Shown here: positions 9,027 through 17,938 of the stretch, one piece after another
Numbering within the stretch: the first letter of the stretch is position 1
Layout: each line of letters starts with the position of its first letter
Source of the DNA: a bacterium
GTDB lineage: Bacteria > Arandabacterota > Arandabacteria > Arandabacterales > Arandabacteraceae
Length of the DNA stretch: 64,000 bases
Assembly: GCA_029933125.1 (NCBI GenBank)
Contig: JAOZOU010000002.1
Location: forward strand, 234,281-298,280
Direction of reading: 5' to 3'
Translations under genes and position numbers: made by a program
Notes under the pieces: generated by a model
The model's input: only the letters and a program-made list of their open reading frames with translations
The model's database searches: none
Told to the model about the DNA's origin: nothing

Positions 9027-9055
9027 TTGACTGCGTTGCGGTGGGTGTGTTAACT
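9027..9055 (+). promoter_or_regulatory. weak candidate promoter for serS and the genes after it
   Basis: TTGACT at 9027-9032 and TTAACT at 9050-9055 have a 17-base spacer. The -35 element is good but the -10 matches only three of six consensus bases. It sits ~28 bases before the serS start in the gap between two divergent genes, which is where a promoter is needed. I see no T-box leader here. Confidence 0.35.
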
Positions 9056-9082
9056 TGACCAAAACATTGGGAGCAAGGAGTC

Positions 9083-10354
9083 ATGCTGGACCTTAAATTT
9101 GTACGTGCCAACCCCGGGAAAGTAGAACAGGCAATCCAGGCAAAGGGGGAAGGTGCAAGTGTTGAGCACTTCCTGGAATTAGATGAGAAGAGACGATCTA
9201 TTCTCAAGGAGGTTGACGCGCTCAAGGCAGAGCGGAATAGAGTATCCAAGGAGATCGCTGAGGAGAAAAAGGCCGGTGGTAATCCGAGTGAGAAGATCGC
9301 TCAGATGCGTGAGGTCTCACGACGAATCAAGGAGATGGATGATAGCCTGCGCCAGATTGAGGATGAGCTCTATCGGAGCCTCATGTGGTTTCCGAACATA
9401 CCCCATCCCTCTGTTCCCATTGGTTCTGGACCCGAGGATAATGTTGTTGTTCGTAAGTGGGGAGAGAAGCCAGAGTTTGGCTTCAAACCTCTTGCGCATT
9501 GGGACATCGCCGACTCTCTCGGGATAGTTGATTTCAAAAGAGCATCCTCAATTGCGGGAAGCAATTTTGCCCTCTTTAAGGGGCTGGGTGCGCGGCTGGT
9601 GAGGGCACTGATAGATTTCATGCTCGATTTTCATACGAAGCGCCATGGCTACAAGGAAATCTGGCCACCTTCGCTTGCAAACAGAGAATGCATGACCGGG
9701 ACGGGACAGCTCCCGAAGCTTGAAGATGACATGTACAAGTGCGAAGTGGATGATTTCTTTCTGATTCCCACAGCTGAGGTTCCATTGACCAATCTCCATC
9801 GCAACGAAATCCTTGATGGATCTCAGCTTCCTCTCTATTACACTGCCTACAGCCCATGCTTCAGACGCGAGGCTGGCTCATATGGTAAGGAGACCCGGGG
9901 TCTTAACCGTGTGCATCAATTCGACAAGGTTGAGCTTGTTAAGTTTGTCACACCTGAGACGAGCTATGATGAGCTTGAATCCCTCGTGCGAGATGCAGAG
10001 GACATACTTCAGGCTCTTGGGCTTCACTACAGAGTCAATCTCCTTTGCACTGGCGAACTCAGTTTTGCGGCAGCGAAGTGTTATGACTTAGATGTTTGGA
10101 GTCCTGGTCAGCAAAAGTGGCTTGAGGTTTCATCGTGCAGCAACTTTGAAGACTTCCAGGCGAGGAGATCGGGTATCCGCTACAGGCCTGGTGCTGGTGA
10201 AAAGGCCAGATTTGTTCATACACTTAATGGGTCAGGTGTGGCACTCCCCAGAACAATAGTTGCTATCCTCGAGACCTATCAGACCAAAGATGGTAAGGTG
10301 AAGGTTCCGCCGGCACTGGTACCATTCATGGATGGGATTGAAGTCATCGAGTGA
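9083..10354 (+). CDS. serS: seryl-tRNA synthetase
   Basis: A 423-residue class II aminoacyl-tRNA synthetase that charges tRNA-Ser in the cytoplasm. The N-terminal coiled-coil arm (residues ~25-105, rich in Lys, Glu and Leu) contacts the tRNA. Class II motif 2 (FRREAGSYGKETRGLNRVHQF) and motif 3 (NGSGVALPRTIVAILE) are intact, and the TAEVPL segment of the serine site is present. Length is typical. The ATG at 9083 has AAGGAG upstream. It heads a run of closely spaced plus-strand genes reaching to folC. Confidence 0.97.
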   Translation: MLDLKFVRANPGKVEQAIQAKGEGASVEHFLELDEKRRSILKEVDALKAERNRVSKEIAEEKKAGGNPSEKIAQMREVSRRIKEMDDSLRQIEDELYRSLMWFPNIPHPSVPIGSGPEDNVVVRKWGEKPEFGFKPLAHWDIADSLGIVDFKRASSIAGSNFALFKGLGARLVRALIDFMLDFHTKRHGYKEIWPPSLANRECMTGTGQLPKLEDDMYKCEVDDFFLIPTAEVPLTNLHRNEILDGSQLPLYYTAYSPCFRREAGSYGKETRGLNRVHQFDKVELVKFVTPETSYDELESLVRDAEDILQALGLHYRVNLLCTGELSFAAAKCYDLDVWSPGQQKWLEVSSCSNFEDFQARRSGIRYRPGAGEKARFVHTLNGSGVALPRTIVAILETYQTKDGKVKVPPALVPFMDGIEVIE

Positions 10355-10363
10355 CGTTCCTCT

Positions 10364-10843
10364 ATGGGGGAAGGGATTGCCATCAAACTTCTTGTCGATC
10401 GCACTGCTGGTAGGCTTGGGCGCTGGCTACGTATTCTTGGCTTTGATGTCGAATATGTTGCCACGTGCGATGTCTCCGTAATAGCGAGGATCGCCAGGCA
10501 AACTGGGAGGAAAGCTGTTACCAGGACAAGGAGCCTTGCAGAGAGACTCGGAACAGATAGCATCCTGCTCGAGAGTGAACATCTCGAAGATCAGATACGT
10601 CAAGTAGTTGAGATCTTTGGTAGGGATGCCTGCGAGCCTTTCTCGAGATGCAACATCTGCAATGCTGTGCTTGAGGATATAGCAAAGGAAGAGGTCAAGG
10701 GAAGAGTACCCCAGTACGTTTATGATACCCATGATGAATTTGCTGTATGTCCTGTTTGCGGTCGGTATTATTGGCGAGGGACTCATTGGCAAGAGATGAC
10801 GAAACGTATAGATGAGATCCTAGGAGGGTGCCAAGATGCATGA
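10364..10843 (+). CDS. Mut7-C RNase-domain protein with zinc ribbon
   Basis: A 159-residue protein of the Mut7-C (COG1656) family: a PIN-like fold predicted to have RNase activity, followed by a zinc ribbon. The N-terminal LLVDRTAGRLGRWLRILGFD motif is diagnostic, with acidic residues expected to bind metal. Two pairs, CNIC and CPVC, form the C-terminal ribbon. The first ATG (10364) has no clear ribosome site; a GGGGGAAGGG stretch just inside it could serve a rarer start a few codons later. It ends inside the next gene by eight bases. Cellular role is not established for the family. Confidence 0.82.
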   Translation: MGEGIAIKLLVDRTAGRLGRWLRILGFDVEYVATCDVSVIARIARQTGRKAVTRTRSLAERLGTDSILLESEHLEDQIRQVVEIFGRDACEPFSRCNICNAVLEDIAKEEVKGRVPQYVYDTHDEFAVCPVCGRYYWRGTHWQEMTKRIDEILGGCQDA

Positions 10844-11663
10844 TAATGTCTCAACAGCAGTTTCAATTCCCGTTCTTATGGTCGAGGGCGATACGATCCC
10901 GGAGGTTTGGGAGAAAGCCGTAATCCTCTGCTGGGAGAAAGGCTGTCCCATGCGAACTGAATATGATAGGGAGACGGATCCGCCCAGTAGGGATTGTTCA
11001 ATGATAATGGTTATAAGAAAGCCAATGGCTGAGCCACGCATCCATAGAGCTTTTCCAGGAGGGCTTGAAGATCTTGAAATCTATCGTCAGGAGGTGGTTG
11101 ATGGTATCCATGATCACTGGATAGACCCTGAACACGGCAAATGGAGCTACACCTATCACCAGCGCCTCTTCTCCTACGATTATGCGGGTGAGAAGATCAA
11201 CCAGATTGAATACGCACTCTCAAAACTTTCTCAGGCTACTTACACTCGCCGGGCGCAGGCAATAACGTGGAATGTTAAGCTTGATCCTACAGTTACGGAT
11301 CCACCATGTTTGCAGCGCCTGTGGTGGCGCATTACCCAGAATGACTCAGAACTCATACTTCACATGAATGCTCATTGGCGTTCTCGCGATGCATACAAGG
11401 CTGCCTTTATGAATCTTTTTGCTTTGACCAATCTCATGCACAGAATCGCTGGGCAGCTCTCCGAGAGGCTTGGACAGCCTGTCAAGGTTGGTCGCTATGC
11501 CGAATTTATCGACAGTTTCCATATCTACGGTTCCTACTTCAAGGAGTTCCAGGGATTTCTGAACACTGTTAAGAAGCGCAGGTTTGAGGATAGGGTGTGG
11601 GAGACAAAGTTCGCTGAACCCTTCTTTGAGGAAGCAAGGAAAAAGTTGAGTCATGATGCTTGA
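10836..11663 (+). CDS. thymidylate synthase-family protein (archaeal-type ThyA-like)
   Basis: A 275-residue protein resembling the divergent thymidylate synthases best known from archaea. Aligning motifs by eye gives DPPCLQRLWWRI for the catalytic-cysteine region, HWRSRDAYKAAFMNL for the Arg-Ser-x-Asp and Asn that bind dUMP, and DSFHIYGSYF for the His-x-Tyr motif. RAQAITWNVKLD precedes the cysteine, as in the family. ThyA would methylate dUMP to dTMP with methylenetetrahydrofolate; a dUMP or dCMP hydroxymethylase role is also possible. The start overlaps the Mut7-C gene by eight bases, and GGAGG lies just ahead at 10823-10827. Function is inferred; the core motifs are recognisable. Confidence 0.72.
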   Translation: MHDNVSTAVSIPVLMVEGDTIPEVWEKAVILCWEKGCPMRTEYDRETDPPSRDCSMIMVIRKPMAEPRIHRAFPGGLEDLEIYRQEVVDGIHDHWIDPEHGKWSYTYHQRLFSYDYAGEKINQIEYALSKLSQATYTRRAQAITWNVKLDPTVTDPPCLQRLWWRITQNDSELILHMNAHWRSRDAYKAAFMNLFALTNLMHRIAGQLSERLGQPVKVGRYAEFIDSFHIYGSYFKEFQGFLNTVKKRRFEDRVWETKFAEPFFEEARKKLSHDA

Positions 11664-11707
11664 CTTCGGCGTCGCCTTGGTTAGGTTGTGATGGGGAAGG
11701 GGATTTT

Positions 11708-12967
11708 ATGCGAACGAGCTCAGCTCGGCAATCAGTAAAGATACGAACATATGCTTTCATTGGTGCCCTTATAGTGGTTGCCGGGATATTTCTCTATACC
11801 TATTCCCTGGTTAGGAGCTTTGAACGCCAGACCGAGGTCCTCACCCGTCTCATCGCAAATTTCTGTGCTGTGGCTACCTTCCCGGCAGCCCAGGACGAGG
11901 AAGTCCGCAAGATTTTCGATCAAGTCATCGAAGATATAAACTTTCCGATTGTCATAACGGACCAGAGAGGCGTTCCCTATACGTGGAAAAACCTTCGTCC
12001 AGAGCTTGACCCCGATAGTGTGAGCTGGGAGGACTTCGTTGAGACTGACCCCGTGAATCCTAAGCCAGGGATTTTGGCAGAAGTGATAAAAATAGTGCGC
12101 AAGATGGGGGATCAGGGCAATATTGTCCTCATGATTGATCCTTCAAGCGGAAGATATCTTGGAAGGGTCTACTATGCGAGGCCATCCATCACTAGCGGAC
12201 TCACCTGGCTACCATTTGCCAGCGCAGCAGCTCTTGGCCTTTTCATCATCATGGGCTATCTCGGCATAAGGAGCATAATAGTTGGAGAGCGCAGGGCGAT
12301 ATGGGTTGGCATGGCTAAGGAAACTGCTCACCAACTGGGAACTCCCCTGTCCTCCTTGATGGGCTGGTTGCAGCACCTTAAGGAGGGTTGCAGCGACGAG
12401 CGTACGCGCCGCATAGTCAAGGAGATGGAACAAGACATCTTGCGTCTGAGCAAGATATCTTCAAGATTTGGTAAGGTTGGATCGCAGCCACGCCTTGACC
12501 TTCATGATGTTGTTGAGATTGTTAGAGACGCGATTGACTATCAGAGAAGGCGTTTGCCTTCCCTTGGTCACCAGATTGAAATAAAGGAGCACTTTGGTAA
12601 TCTGCCAAAGGCAATGGTCAACCCAGATTTGCTCGAGTGGGCAATCGAGAATCTAATAAAGAATGCTATTGACGCCATTGACAAGAAGACAGGACTCATA
12701 GAGGTTAGAACAGCCTACATACCCGGTGAACACAAGATAAGCATTGAGATAGAGGATAATGGAAAAGGGATTGACCAGAAACTTGCTAAACGTATTTTCG
12801 AGCCTGGCTACAGCACACGGAGGGGTGGGTGGGGACTCGGACTTCCCCTCGCCAGGCGCATTGTCGAGGAATACCATCATGGTAAAATAGCACTGGTGAG
12901 GAGCTCACCCGGGAAGGGTTCTCTCTTCGTTATAGAGCTCCCTGTCCCCGGTAGAGAGAAGGAATAG
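11708..12967 (+). CDS. membrane sensor histidine kinase (PorY-like partner)
   Basis: A 419-residue kinase with one N-terminal transmembrane helix (residues ~15-33), an extracytoplasmic sensor region, a second helix (~175-200) and a cytoplasmic kinase core. The H-box is GMAKETAHQLGTPLSSL with the phospho-accepting His; the N-box ENLIKNAIDAI and the G-boxes DNGKGID and GGWGLGL follow. I chose the ATG at 11708 behind GGGGAAGGGGA instead of the earlier in-frame TTG at 11660. It ends three bases before a PorX-like regulator, the arrangement expected of a cognate pair. The signal sensed is unknown. Confidence 0.9.
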   Translation: MRTSSARQSVKIRTYAFIGALIVVAGIFLYTYSLVRSFERQTEVLTRLIANFCAVATFPAAQDEEVRKIFDQVIEDINFPIVITDQRGVPYTWKNLRPELDPDSVSWEDFVETDPVNPKPGILAEVIKIVRKMGDQGNIVLMIDPSSGRYLGRVYYARPSITSGLTWLPFASAAALGLFIIMGYLGIRSIIVGERRAIWVGMAKETAHQLGTPLSSLMGWLQHLKEGCSDERTRRIVKEMEQDILRLSKISSRFGKVGSQPRLDLHDVVEIVRDAIDYQRRRLPSLGHQIEIKEHFGNLPKAMVNPDLLEWAIENLIKNAIDAIDKKTGLIEVRTAYIPGEHKISIEIEDNGKGIDQKLAKRIFEPGYSTRRGGWGLGLPLARRIVEEYHHGKIALVRSSPGKGSLFVIELPVPGREKE

Positions 12968-12970
12968 ATT

Positions 12971-14533
12971 ATGGCGGAAAAGAAAGCATCTATCCTCTGG
13001 GTTGATGATGAGATCGACCTCCTGAAGTCACAGATAATGTTTCTTGAGGAAAGAGGCTACAGGGTAAAACCTGTCGCCAACGGGGAGGACGCAGTCAGCA
13101 TGATCGGCAGGGAGAGCTTCGATCTTGTTTTCCTTGACCAGATGATGCCTGGCATGGATGGACTTACTACTCTGGTAAGAATAAAGCAGGTTAGACCATC
13201 GGTGCCAGTTGTCATGATAACCAAGGTTGAGGAGGAAGATCTCATTGATGAGGCGCTCAGGAAACGTATAGATGATTTCCTCCTGAAACCTGTCAATCCC
13301 GTTCAGATTCTATCTGTTACACGCAGAATTCTTGAGAGTCGTCAGATCCGTGAGCGTGAGCTATCGCGTGAATATGCTGAGGACTTTCAGGCGATCGAGG
13401 CGATGAAAGCCAGTGCAAACCACTGGAAAGACTGGTTAGAGATACATCTTAAGCTCAGCGAGTGGGACACCCTGCTTGATGAATTTCCTGACAGCGGTCT
13501 CATGCAGAGCCATCTCGATCAGCGCAGACAGTGCAATGTGGAATTTGCCATGTACATCGAGAAGGTTTATCCCGAGTGGATGAGAGATTACGACAGGCCC
13601 ACAATGTCAGTGGATGTGTTTTCAAAATTTGTTGCTCCCCATCTTGCAGCTCGACGACGCGTCTACTTCATAATCATAGATTGTCTGCGGCTTGATCAAT
13701 GGCTTGCAATCGAACCCATGCTGGAGCCCTATTTTGCCCTTAAGCGAGACCACTACTATTCAATCCTTCCTACCGCAACGCCATATTCACGCAACGCCAT
13801 ATTTGCGGGACTTTTCCCCAGCGAGATCGCCGAGAAATATCCGGAATACTGGAGTGAAACAGGTGCGGATGAGATGGGTAAGAACAGGTTTGAGCGCCAG
13901 CTTCTTGAGAAGCAGCTCGAACGTATGAAATTGAAAATCAGTCCTGGGTTTAAGTATCTCAAGATCTATAGCGCCGATGATGCTCATCTTGCCAAGAAAC
14001 AGATCCCGACCCTTCGCAATCTCCCCCTCGTCGCTCTTGTATTTAATTTCGTCGATATAGTCGCACATAGCCGCAGTGAATCCGTGGTTTTGCAGGAGAT
14101 GCTCCCCAATGAGTCCGCTTACAGGAGCTTCACAAAATCCTGGTTTCTCCATTCCCCCCTTTTCGAGAGTTTGAAGATGATAGCTGAGCAAGATGCCATT
14201 GTAGTCATCACGACAGACCATGGGTCGGTTCTTGGTCGCAGATCTGCAATGGCACTCGGGGATAGAGAAACATCCACCAATGTGAGATACAAGTTTGGAA
14301 ACAATCTTAACTGTGACCCTCGCCAGGCGATAAGGGTAAAGAATCCTGCTGACTTTAAGCTTCCCCACGGTGGCGTCAATAAGAACTACTTGATAGCAAA
14401 AGAAGACTTCTACTTCGTCTATCCCACGAAGTTTCACGAGTACGAGAGGCATTACAAGGATAGTTTCCAGCATGGCGGCATCTCCATGGAGGAAATGATT
14501 CTTCCGTGTATCACGATGCAGCCTAAGGGGTAG
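12971..14533 (+). CDS. response regulator with PglZ/alkaline-phosphatase effector domain (PorX-like)
   Basis: A 520-residue protein. Residues 1-125 are a receiver domain with acidic pocket Asp12-Asp13, phospho-acceptor Asp56 (VFLDQMMPG) and the conserved Lys in FLLKPVN. The remainder is a PglZ-type phosphatase-superfamily domain: FIIIDCLRLDQW is the nucleophile-side metal site, ATPYSRNAIFAG follows, and TTDHGS and FQHGGISMEEM are further metal-ligand motifs. This is the architecture of PorX, which in Bacteroidetes controls type IX secretion and is a metal-dependent oligonucleotide phosphodiesterase. The adjacent kinase is probably its partner. Type IX control here is inference; the window contains no core porin genes. 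Confidence 0.9.
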   Translation: MAEKKASILWVDDEIDLLKSQIMFLEERGYRVKPVANGEDAVSMIGRESFDLVFLDQMMPGMDGLTTLVRIKQVRPSVPVVMITKVEEEDLIDEALRKRIDDFLLKPVNPVQILSVTRRILESRQIRERELSREYAEDFQAIEAMKASANHWKDWLEIHLKLSEWDTLLDEFPDSGLMQSHLDQRRQCNVEFAMYIEKVYPEWMRDYDRPTMSVDVFSKFVAPHLAARRRVYFIIIDCLRLDQWLAIEPMLEPYFALKRDHYYSILPTATPYSRNAIFAGLFPSEIAEKYPEYWSETGADEMGKNRFERQLLEKQLERMKLKISPGFKYLKIYSADDAHLAKKQIPTLRNLPLVALVFNFVDIVAHSRSESVVLQEMLPNESAYRSFTKSWFLHSPLFESLKMIAEQDAIVVITTDHGSVLGRRSAMALGDRETSTNVRYKFGNNLNCDPRQAIRVKNPADFKLPHGGVNKNYLIAKEDFYFVYPTKFHEYERHYKDSFQHGGISMEEMILPCITMQPKG

Positions 14534-14538
14534 TACCT

Positions 14539-15039
14539 GTGGTTCACCTTATCAAGTTTGTCTCCAGATCTGAAGATGACACATTCAAGTTTGGATGCCT
14601 GCTTGCAGGCTGCCTGATGGGTGGCGATGTGGTTGCTCTGAAAGGCAAATTGGGTTCGGGAAAGAGCGTTCTCGCGCGAGGCATAATGCGCGGGCTTGCT
14701 GTCTCAGGCCCGATCCCGAGTCCAAGCTTCATCACTGTTGCAAATTATAGAGGAAGGTTTGACGTCAATCACATTGACCTCTATCGCATCGAATCTGGGC
14801 GTGAGATTGCAGGACTTGGTATCGAGGATACGATTTTCTCTGATGCCATTAGCATCATCGAATGGGCTGAAAAGATTGAGGAACTCCTACCCGGTAACAC
14901 GATTTTTATCCATATTAAACCTTGCGAGGAGCGTGATCATCGCTTAATCACCTTAGAAAGTTTTGATCCTGATGTTAAGTATCGATTAGTTACTGTTGCA
15001 GTGGATCTCTTGAAGGAGCATGTCAGTGCAACTTCTTAG
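14539..15039 (+). CDS. tsaE: tRNA threonylcarbamoyladenosine ATPase TsaE
   Basis: A 166-residue P-loop ATPase needed for t6A modification of ANN-decoding tRNAs, working with TsaB and TsaD. The Walker A motif is GKLGSGKS (residues ~35-42). SPSFITVANYRGRFDVNHIDLYRI and the ISIIEWAEKIEELLP tail are typical. The start is GTG at 14539, five bases after the PorX-like stop. It overlaps tsaB by about 20 bases, consistent with coupled expression of the two partners. Confidence 0.94.
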   Translation: MVHLIKFVSRSEDDTFKFGCLLAGCLMGGDVVALKGKLGSGKSVLARGIMRGLAVSGPIPSPSFITVANYRGRFDVNHIDLYRIESGREIAGLGIEDTIFSDAISIIEWAEKIEELLPGNTIFIHIKPCEERDHRLITLESFDPDVKYRLVTVAVDLLKEHVSATS

Positions 15040-15742
15040 CATTGAGACATCCGGCCGTAAGGGTGGTTTTGCAATTGTGGACGAAACCGGTGTTGTCTGT
15101 GAAATATTTACTGACATGCAGGGTGCCCATGTTGAGAAGGGCTCCAAACTCATCGAAATGATTATGGAAACGGCATCAGTGAGTGTCCAAGACATCGACG
15201 CAGTCGCCGTCTCCCTCGGTCCGGGTTCCTTCACGGGTTTAAGGGTTGGATTGGCTCTTGCAAAGGGAATATGCTTTGCAGCTCGTAAGCAACTCGCCGG
15301 AGTGCCAACGCTTGACTCAGTTGCCGAGATGGTCAGGATGTGTGACAGTGTGCTCGTGCCGATGCTCGACGCAAGGCGGGGCGAAATATATTTCTCCATC
15401 TACAGATCATCTCATGGAAAGATGCAAAGGATTGCCGATTACCTGGCACTTGAACCCTCTCAAGCAGCGTGCATGATTCGTGATGTTGCCGACGGTGAGC
15501 CAATCCTTGTCCTGGGTGATGCACTGGCGAGATACGGTGACTTGCTTAGGAAAGAACTCCCTAGCAGCTGTATTTTTGCTCCGACTGACTTCTGGAGTCC
15601 AAGGCCTGGTGTGATTGGCGAGATTGGTATTCGTATGCTCCGCAATGGGGAGACGCTGGATGTGGACACCGCTCAACCTCTTTATGTGAGGCCATCTGAG
15701 GCAGAGCGAAATCTCCGCAGGCAGAAGCATGGCGGCAATTGA
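15020..15742 (+). CDS. tsaB: tRNA threonylcarbamoyladenosine protein TsaB
   Basis: A ~240-residue ASKHA-fold protein that scaffolds the TsaD catalytic subunit in t6A synthesis. Family marks are LLSIETSGRKGG at the N terminus, AVSLGPGSFTGLRVGLALAKG in the middle and LDARRGEIYF. An ATG at 15020 is almost on top of the AAGGAG site (15013-15018). A GTG at 15026 is spaced seven bases from it and gives the usual M-x-L-L-S-I-E-T-S start, so 15026 may be the true start. It overlaps tsaE upstream and rimI downstream. Confidence 0.94.
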   Translation: MSVQLLSIETSGRKGGFAIVDETGVVCEIFTDMQGAHVEKGSKLIEMIMETASVSVQDIDAVAVSLGPGSFTGLRVGLALAKGICFAARKQLAGVPTLDSVAEMVRMCDSVLVPMLDARRGEIYFSIYRSSHGKMQRIADYLALEPSQAACMIRDVADGEPILVLGDALARYGDLLRKELPSSCIFAPTDFWSPRPGVIGEIGIRMLRNGETLDVDTAQPLYVRPSEAERNLRRQKHGGN

Positions 15743-16202
15743 GATAACTAGGATGGAGGCACATCACATCGACAAGGTAGTTGCGATCGAAAAGGAGCTC
15801 TTTAGTATGCCCTGGTCACGGGCAAGCTTTCTATATGAGGTTAGTGACAGGCAGAGAAGCTACGCTATTGTTGCAATACTTGATGGTAAAGTAATAGGCT
15901 ATGCGGTTGGATGGTTTGTTAGTGAGGAATTACATGTCGGCAATATTGCAGTAACGAGAAGTGAACAGGGAAAGGGTTACGGCAAAGCTCTGCTTGAGAA
16001 TCTCCTGGCCGAGGCTGACAGGCGCGGTGTGCGAATCGTTACTCTTGAGGTACGCATCAGCAACGCGAGAGCGATAAATCTTTACAGAAGGTATGGCTTC
16101 AAAGGCGTTGCCATCAGAAAGAACTATTATGTGGACAACGCTGAAGATGCCCTTGTTATGATACTCGAAACTAGGTCCGCCACAGGTGGGAGCAAGTCTT
16201 GA
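15729..16202 (+). CDS. rimI: ribosomal protein alanine N-acetyltransferase (RimI family)
   Basis: A 157-residue GNAT acetyltransferase. Motif B/A features are clear: LHVGNIAVTRSEQGKGYGKALLE binds acetyl-CoA, and NARAINLYRRYGFKG is the typical C-terminal half. RimI acetylates the N-terminal alanine of ribosomal protein S18. The common tsaB-rimI pairing in bacteria supports this, although related GNATs can have other substrates. The gene overlaps tsaB by 14 bases and the phosphorylase gene by four. Confidence 0.87.
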   Translation: MAAIEITRMEAHHIDKVVAIEKELFSMPWSRASFLYEVSDRQRSYAIVAILDGKVIGYAVGWFVSEELHVGNIAVTRSEQGKGYGKALLENLLAEADRRGVRIVTLEVRISNARAINLYRRYGFKGVAIRKNYYVDNAEDALVMILETRSATGGSKS

Positions 16203-16990
16203 TACAGGACGAAAAGCTTAGCCAGGCGCATAATTTTCTGAGACGCAGGATACCATATCGCCTGCGCATAGGTATCATTCTGGGATCAGGGCTTGGTGTT
16301 GTGCGTGACGCTTTCCACTCCGAGATAGCTTTTCCATACAAGGAGATTCCGTACTTCCCGATCTCAACCGTTCCTGGCCACAGAGGAAGATTGCTTATTG
16401 CCCGAAGAGGAAGAACCAGAGTTCTTATTATGGATGGGCGTGTGCATCGTTATGAGGGCTATTCCTTTGAACAAGTTACTTTCCCGATAAAAGTGATGCA
16501 CAGGCTTGGCATAAGATCACTCGTGATAACCAATGCGGCTGGGTCGCTGACGGAATGGCTTGTTCCCGGCGATCTCATGCTGATTGAGGATCATGTTGAT
16601 CTCATGTTCAACGTGTCTCCAGAACTATCCGGATCTCTTGTCTTTCACAAGTCGTATTACTCTAAGAGATTGATTGATCTGGCTGAGAGCATTGCCCTCT
16701 CGCAGAAGGTACGTATTAGAAGAGGTGTGCTCGTTGCTTCGACTGGCCCGACCTATGAAACCCCTGCTGAGGTTGAGGTCGCTCGAAAAGCTGGGGGACA
16801 TGCCGTTACAATGTCCACTATACCCGAGGTAACCATGTGCCATGCTCTCGGAATCTCAGTACTAGGAATTTCCTTGATTACCAACATGGCTGCATGGCAT
16901 GGTGGAGGTCACAGAGAGGTAATCGAGCTTGCCAGGAAAGGAAGCAGCAACTTAAAGAGATTGATCACAGGTGTCATAGATGCGATGTGA
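16199..16990 (+). CDS. purine nucleoside phosphorylase
   Basis: A 263-residue trimeric-type purine nucleoside phosphorylase. It splits purine nucleosides with phosphate to base and ribose-1-phosphate. The GSGLG loop (ILGSGLGVV) and a PGHRGRL segment bind phosphate, with TNAAGSL downstream; GPTYETPAEVEVARKAGG and MSTIPEV hold purine-site residues including the conserved Glu; ITNMA is the C-terminal Asn motif. The start is TTG at 16199 (TTGA overlap with the rimI stop) behind GTGGGAG. The Asn in ITNMA suggests inosine/guanosine preference over methylthioadenosine. Confidence 0.92.
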   Translation: MIQDEKLSQAHNFLRRRIPYRLRIGIILGSGLGVVRDAFHSEIAFPYKEIPYFPISTVPGHRGRLLIARRGRTRVLIMDGRVHRYEGYSFEQVTFPIKVMHRLGIRSLVITNAAGSLTEWLVPGDLMLIEDHVDLMFNVSPELSGSLVFHKSYYSKRLIDLAESIALSQKVRIRRGVLVASTGPTYETPAEVEVARKAGGHAVTMSTIPEVTMCHALGISVLGISLITNMAAWHGGGHREVIELARKGSSNLKRLITGVIDAM

Positions 16991-16999
16991 GGTCGACTT

Positions 17000-17938
17000 A
17001 TGAGCTGGTTCAGGCGGATCGAGAGAGGTTTGAAAGGAAGTATCAAGCGTGAAATGCCTGATGGGCTATGGCGCAAGTGTGACGGATGCGGGGAAATAGT
17101 TTACGAGCGTGTTATTCAGCGCAATTACTGGACATGTAACAAATGCGGCCATCACTTCATGATTTCCGCACGCGACTATATCACCATGCTTGTAGATGAG
17201 GATACTTTTGAGGAGAGTGATGCCAATCTCACCTCGGTTGATCCCCTTGAATTTAAGGACTCAAAGCGCTATCCCGATCGTCTTAAGGCTGCCATCAAGA
17301 AAACAGCTCTAAGGGAGGCTATCCTTACGGGTAAGGGTGAGATTGGCGGACATCCTTCAGTGCTAGGTGCCCTTGATTTCAGATTTCTTGGTGGGAGCAT
17401 GGCTTCAGTTGTTGGAGAGAAGGTTGCCAGAGCTACGCGAAGAGCACTTGAGGAAAACCGCTTTCTTGTCCTTATTTCAAGCTCTGGTGGAGCCCGCATG
17501 CAAGAAGGTATCCTCTCCCTCATGCAGATGGCTAAGACAAGCGCCTGGCTTGCGCGATTCTCTGAAGCTGGTGGACTCTATATCTCCATCTTGACTCATC
17601 CAACAACTGGAGGGGTCACAGCCAGTTTCGCAATGCTGGGTGATATCGTTATTGCTGAGCCCGGAGCTTTGATAGGTTTTGCAGGTCCACGTGTTATTGA
17701 GCAGACAATAAATCAGGAATTACCCCCTGGTTTTCAGCGTTCAGAATTCCTGCTTGACCATGGTATGCTGGATATGGTTGTGTCAAGACCTCAGATAAAG
17801 AAGACACTTGTTGGTATTTTTGACTTCTTCAGTGAAAAACGCCGACCCGCCGAAGAGGCTCGCAAGCCAGCTGTGCTCAAAACTCCACCTCACATAGAGG
17901 TGAAAGCAGATAAGGACAAACTCCCGCCAAAGGCATGA
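17000..17938 (+). CDS. accD: acetyl-CoA carboxylase carboxyltransferase beta subunit
   Basis: A 312-residue subunit that transfers carboxyl from carboxybiotin to acetyl-CoA in fatty-acid synthesis. The N-terminal zinc ribbon is CDGCGEIVYE...CNKCGHHF (residues ~29-54). The crotonase-like core includes SSSGGARMQEGILSLMQM and THPTTGGVTASFAMLGD, which form the oxyanion and CoA sites. Length is slightly above E. coli AccD. The accD-folC order is a common bacterial pairing; here the two overlap by four bases. AccA is not in this window. Confidence 0.96.
   Translation: MSWFRRIERGLKGSIKREMPDGLWRKCDGCGEIVYERVIQRNYWTCNKCGHHFMISARDYITMLVDEDTFEESDANLTSVDPLEFKDSKRYPDRLKAAIKKTALREAILTGKGEIGGHPSVLGALDFRFLGGSMASVVGEKVARATRRALEENRFLVLISSSGGARMQEGILSLMQMAKTSAWLARFSEAGGLYISILTHPTTGGVTASFAMLGDIVIAEPGALIGFAGPRVIEQTINQELPPGFQRSEFLLDHGMLDMVVSRPQIKKTLVGIFDFFSEKRRPAEEARKPAVLKTPPHIEVKADKDKLPPKA

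Noticed and set aside
13787-14473. Long minus-strand open frame (228 codons) opposite the PorX-like gene
   Set aside because: Lies fully inside a well-supported gene on the other strand, has no recognisable motif and no ribosome site.
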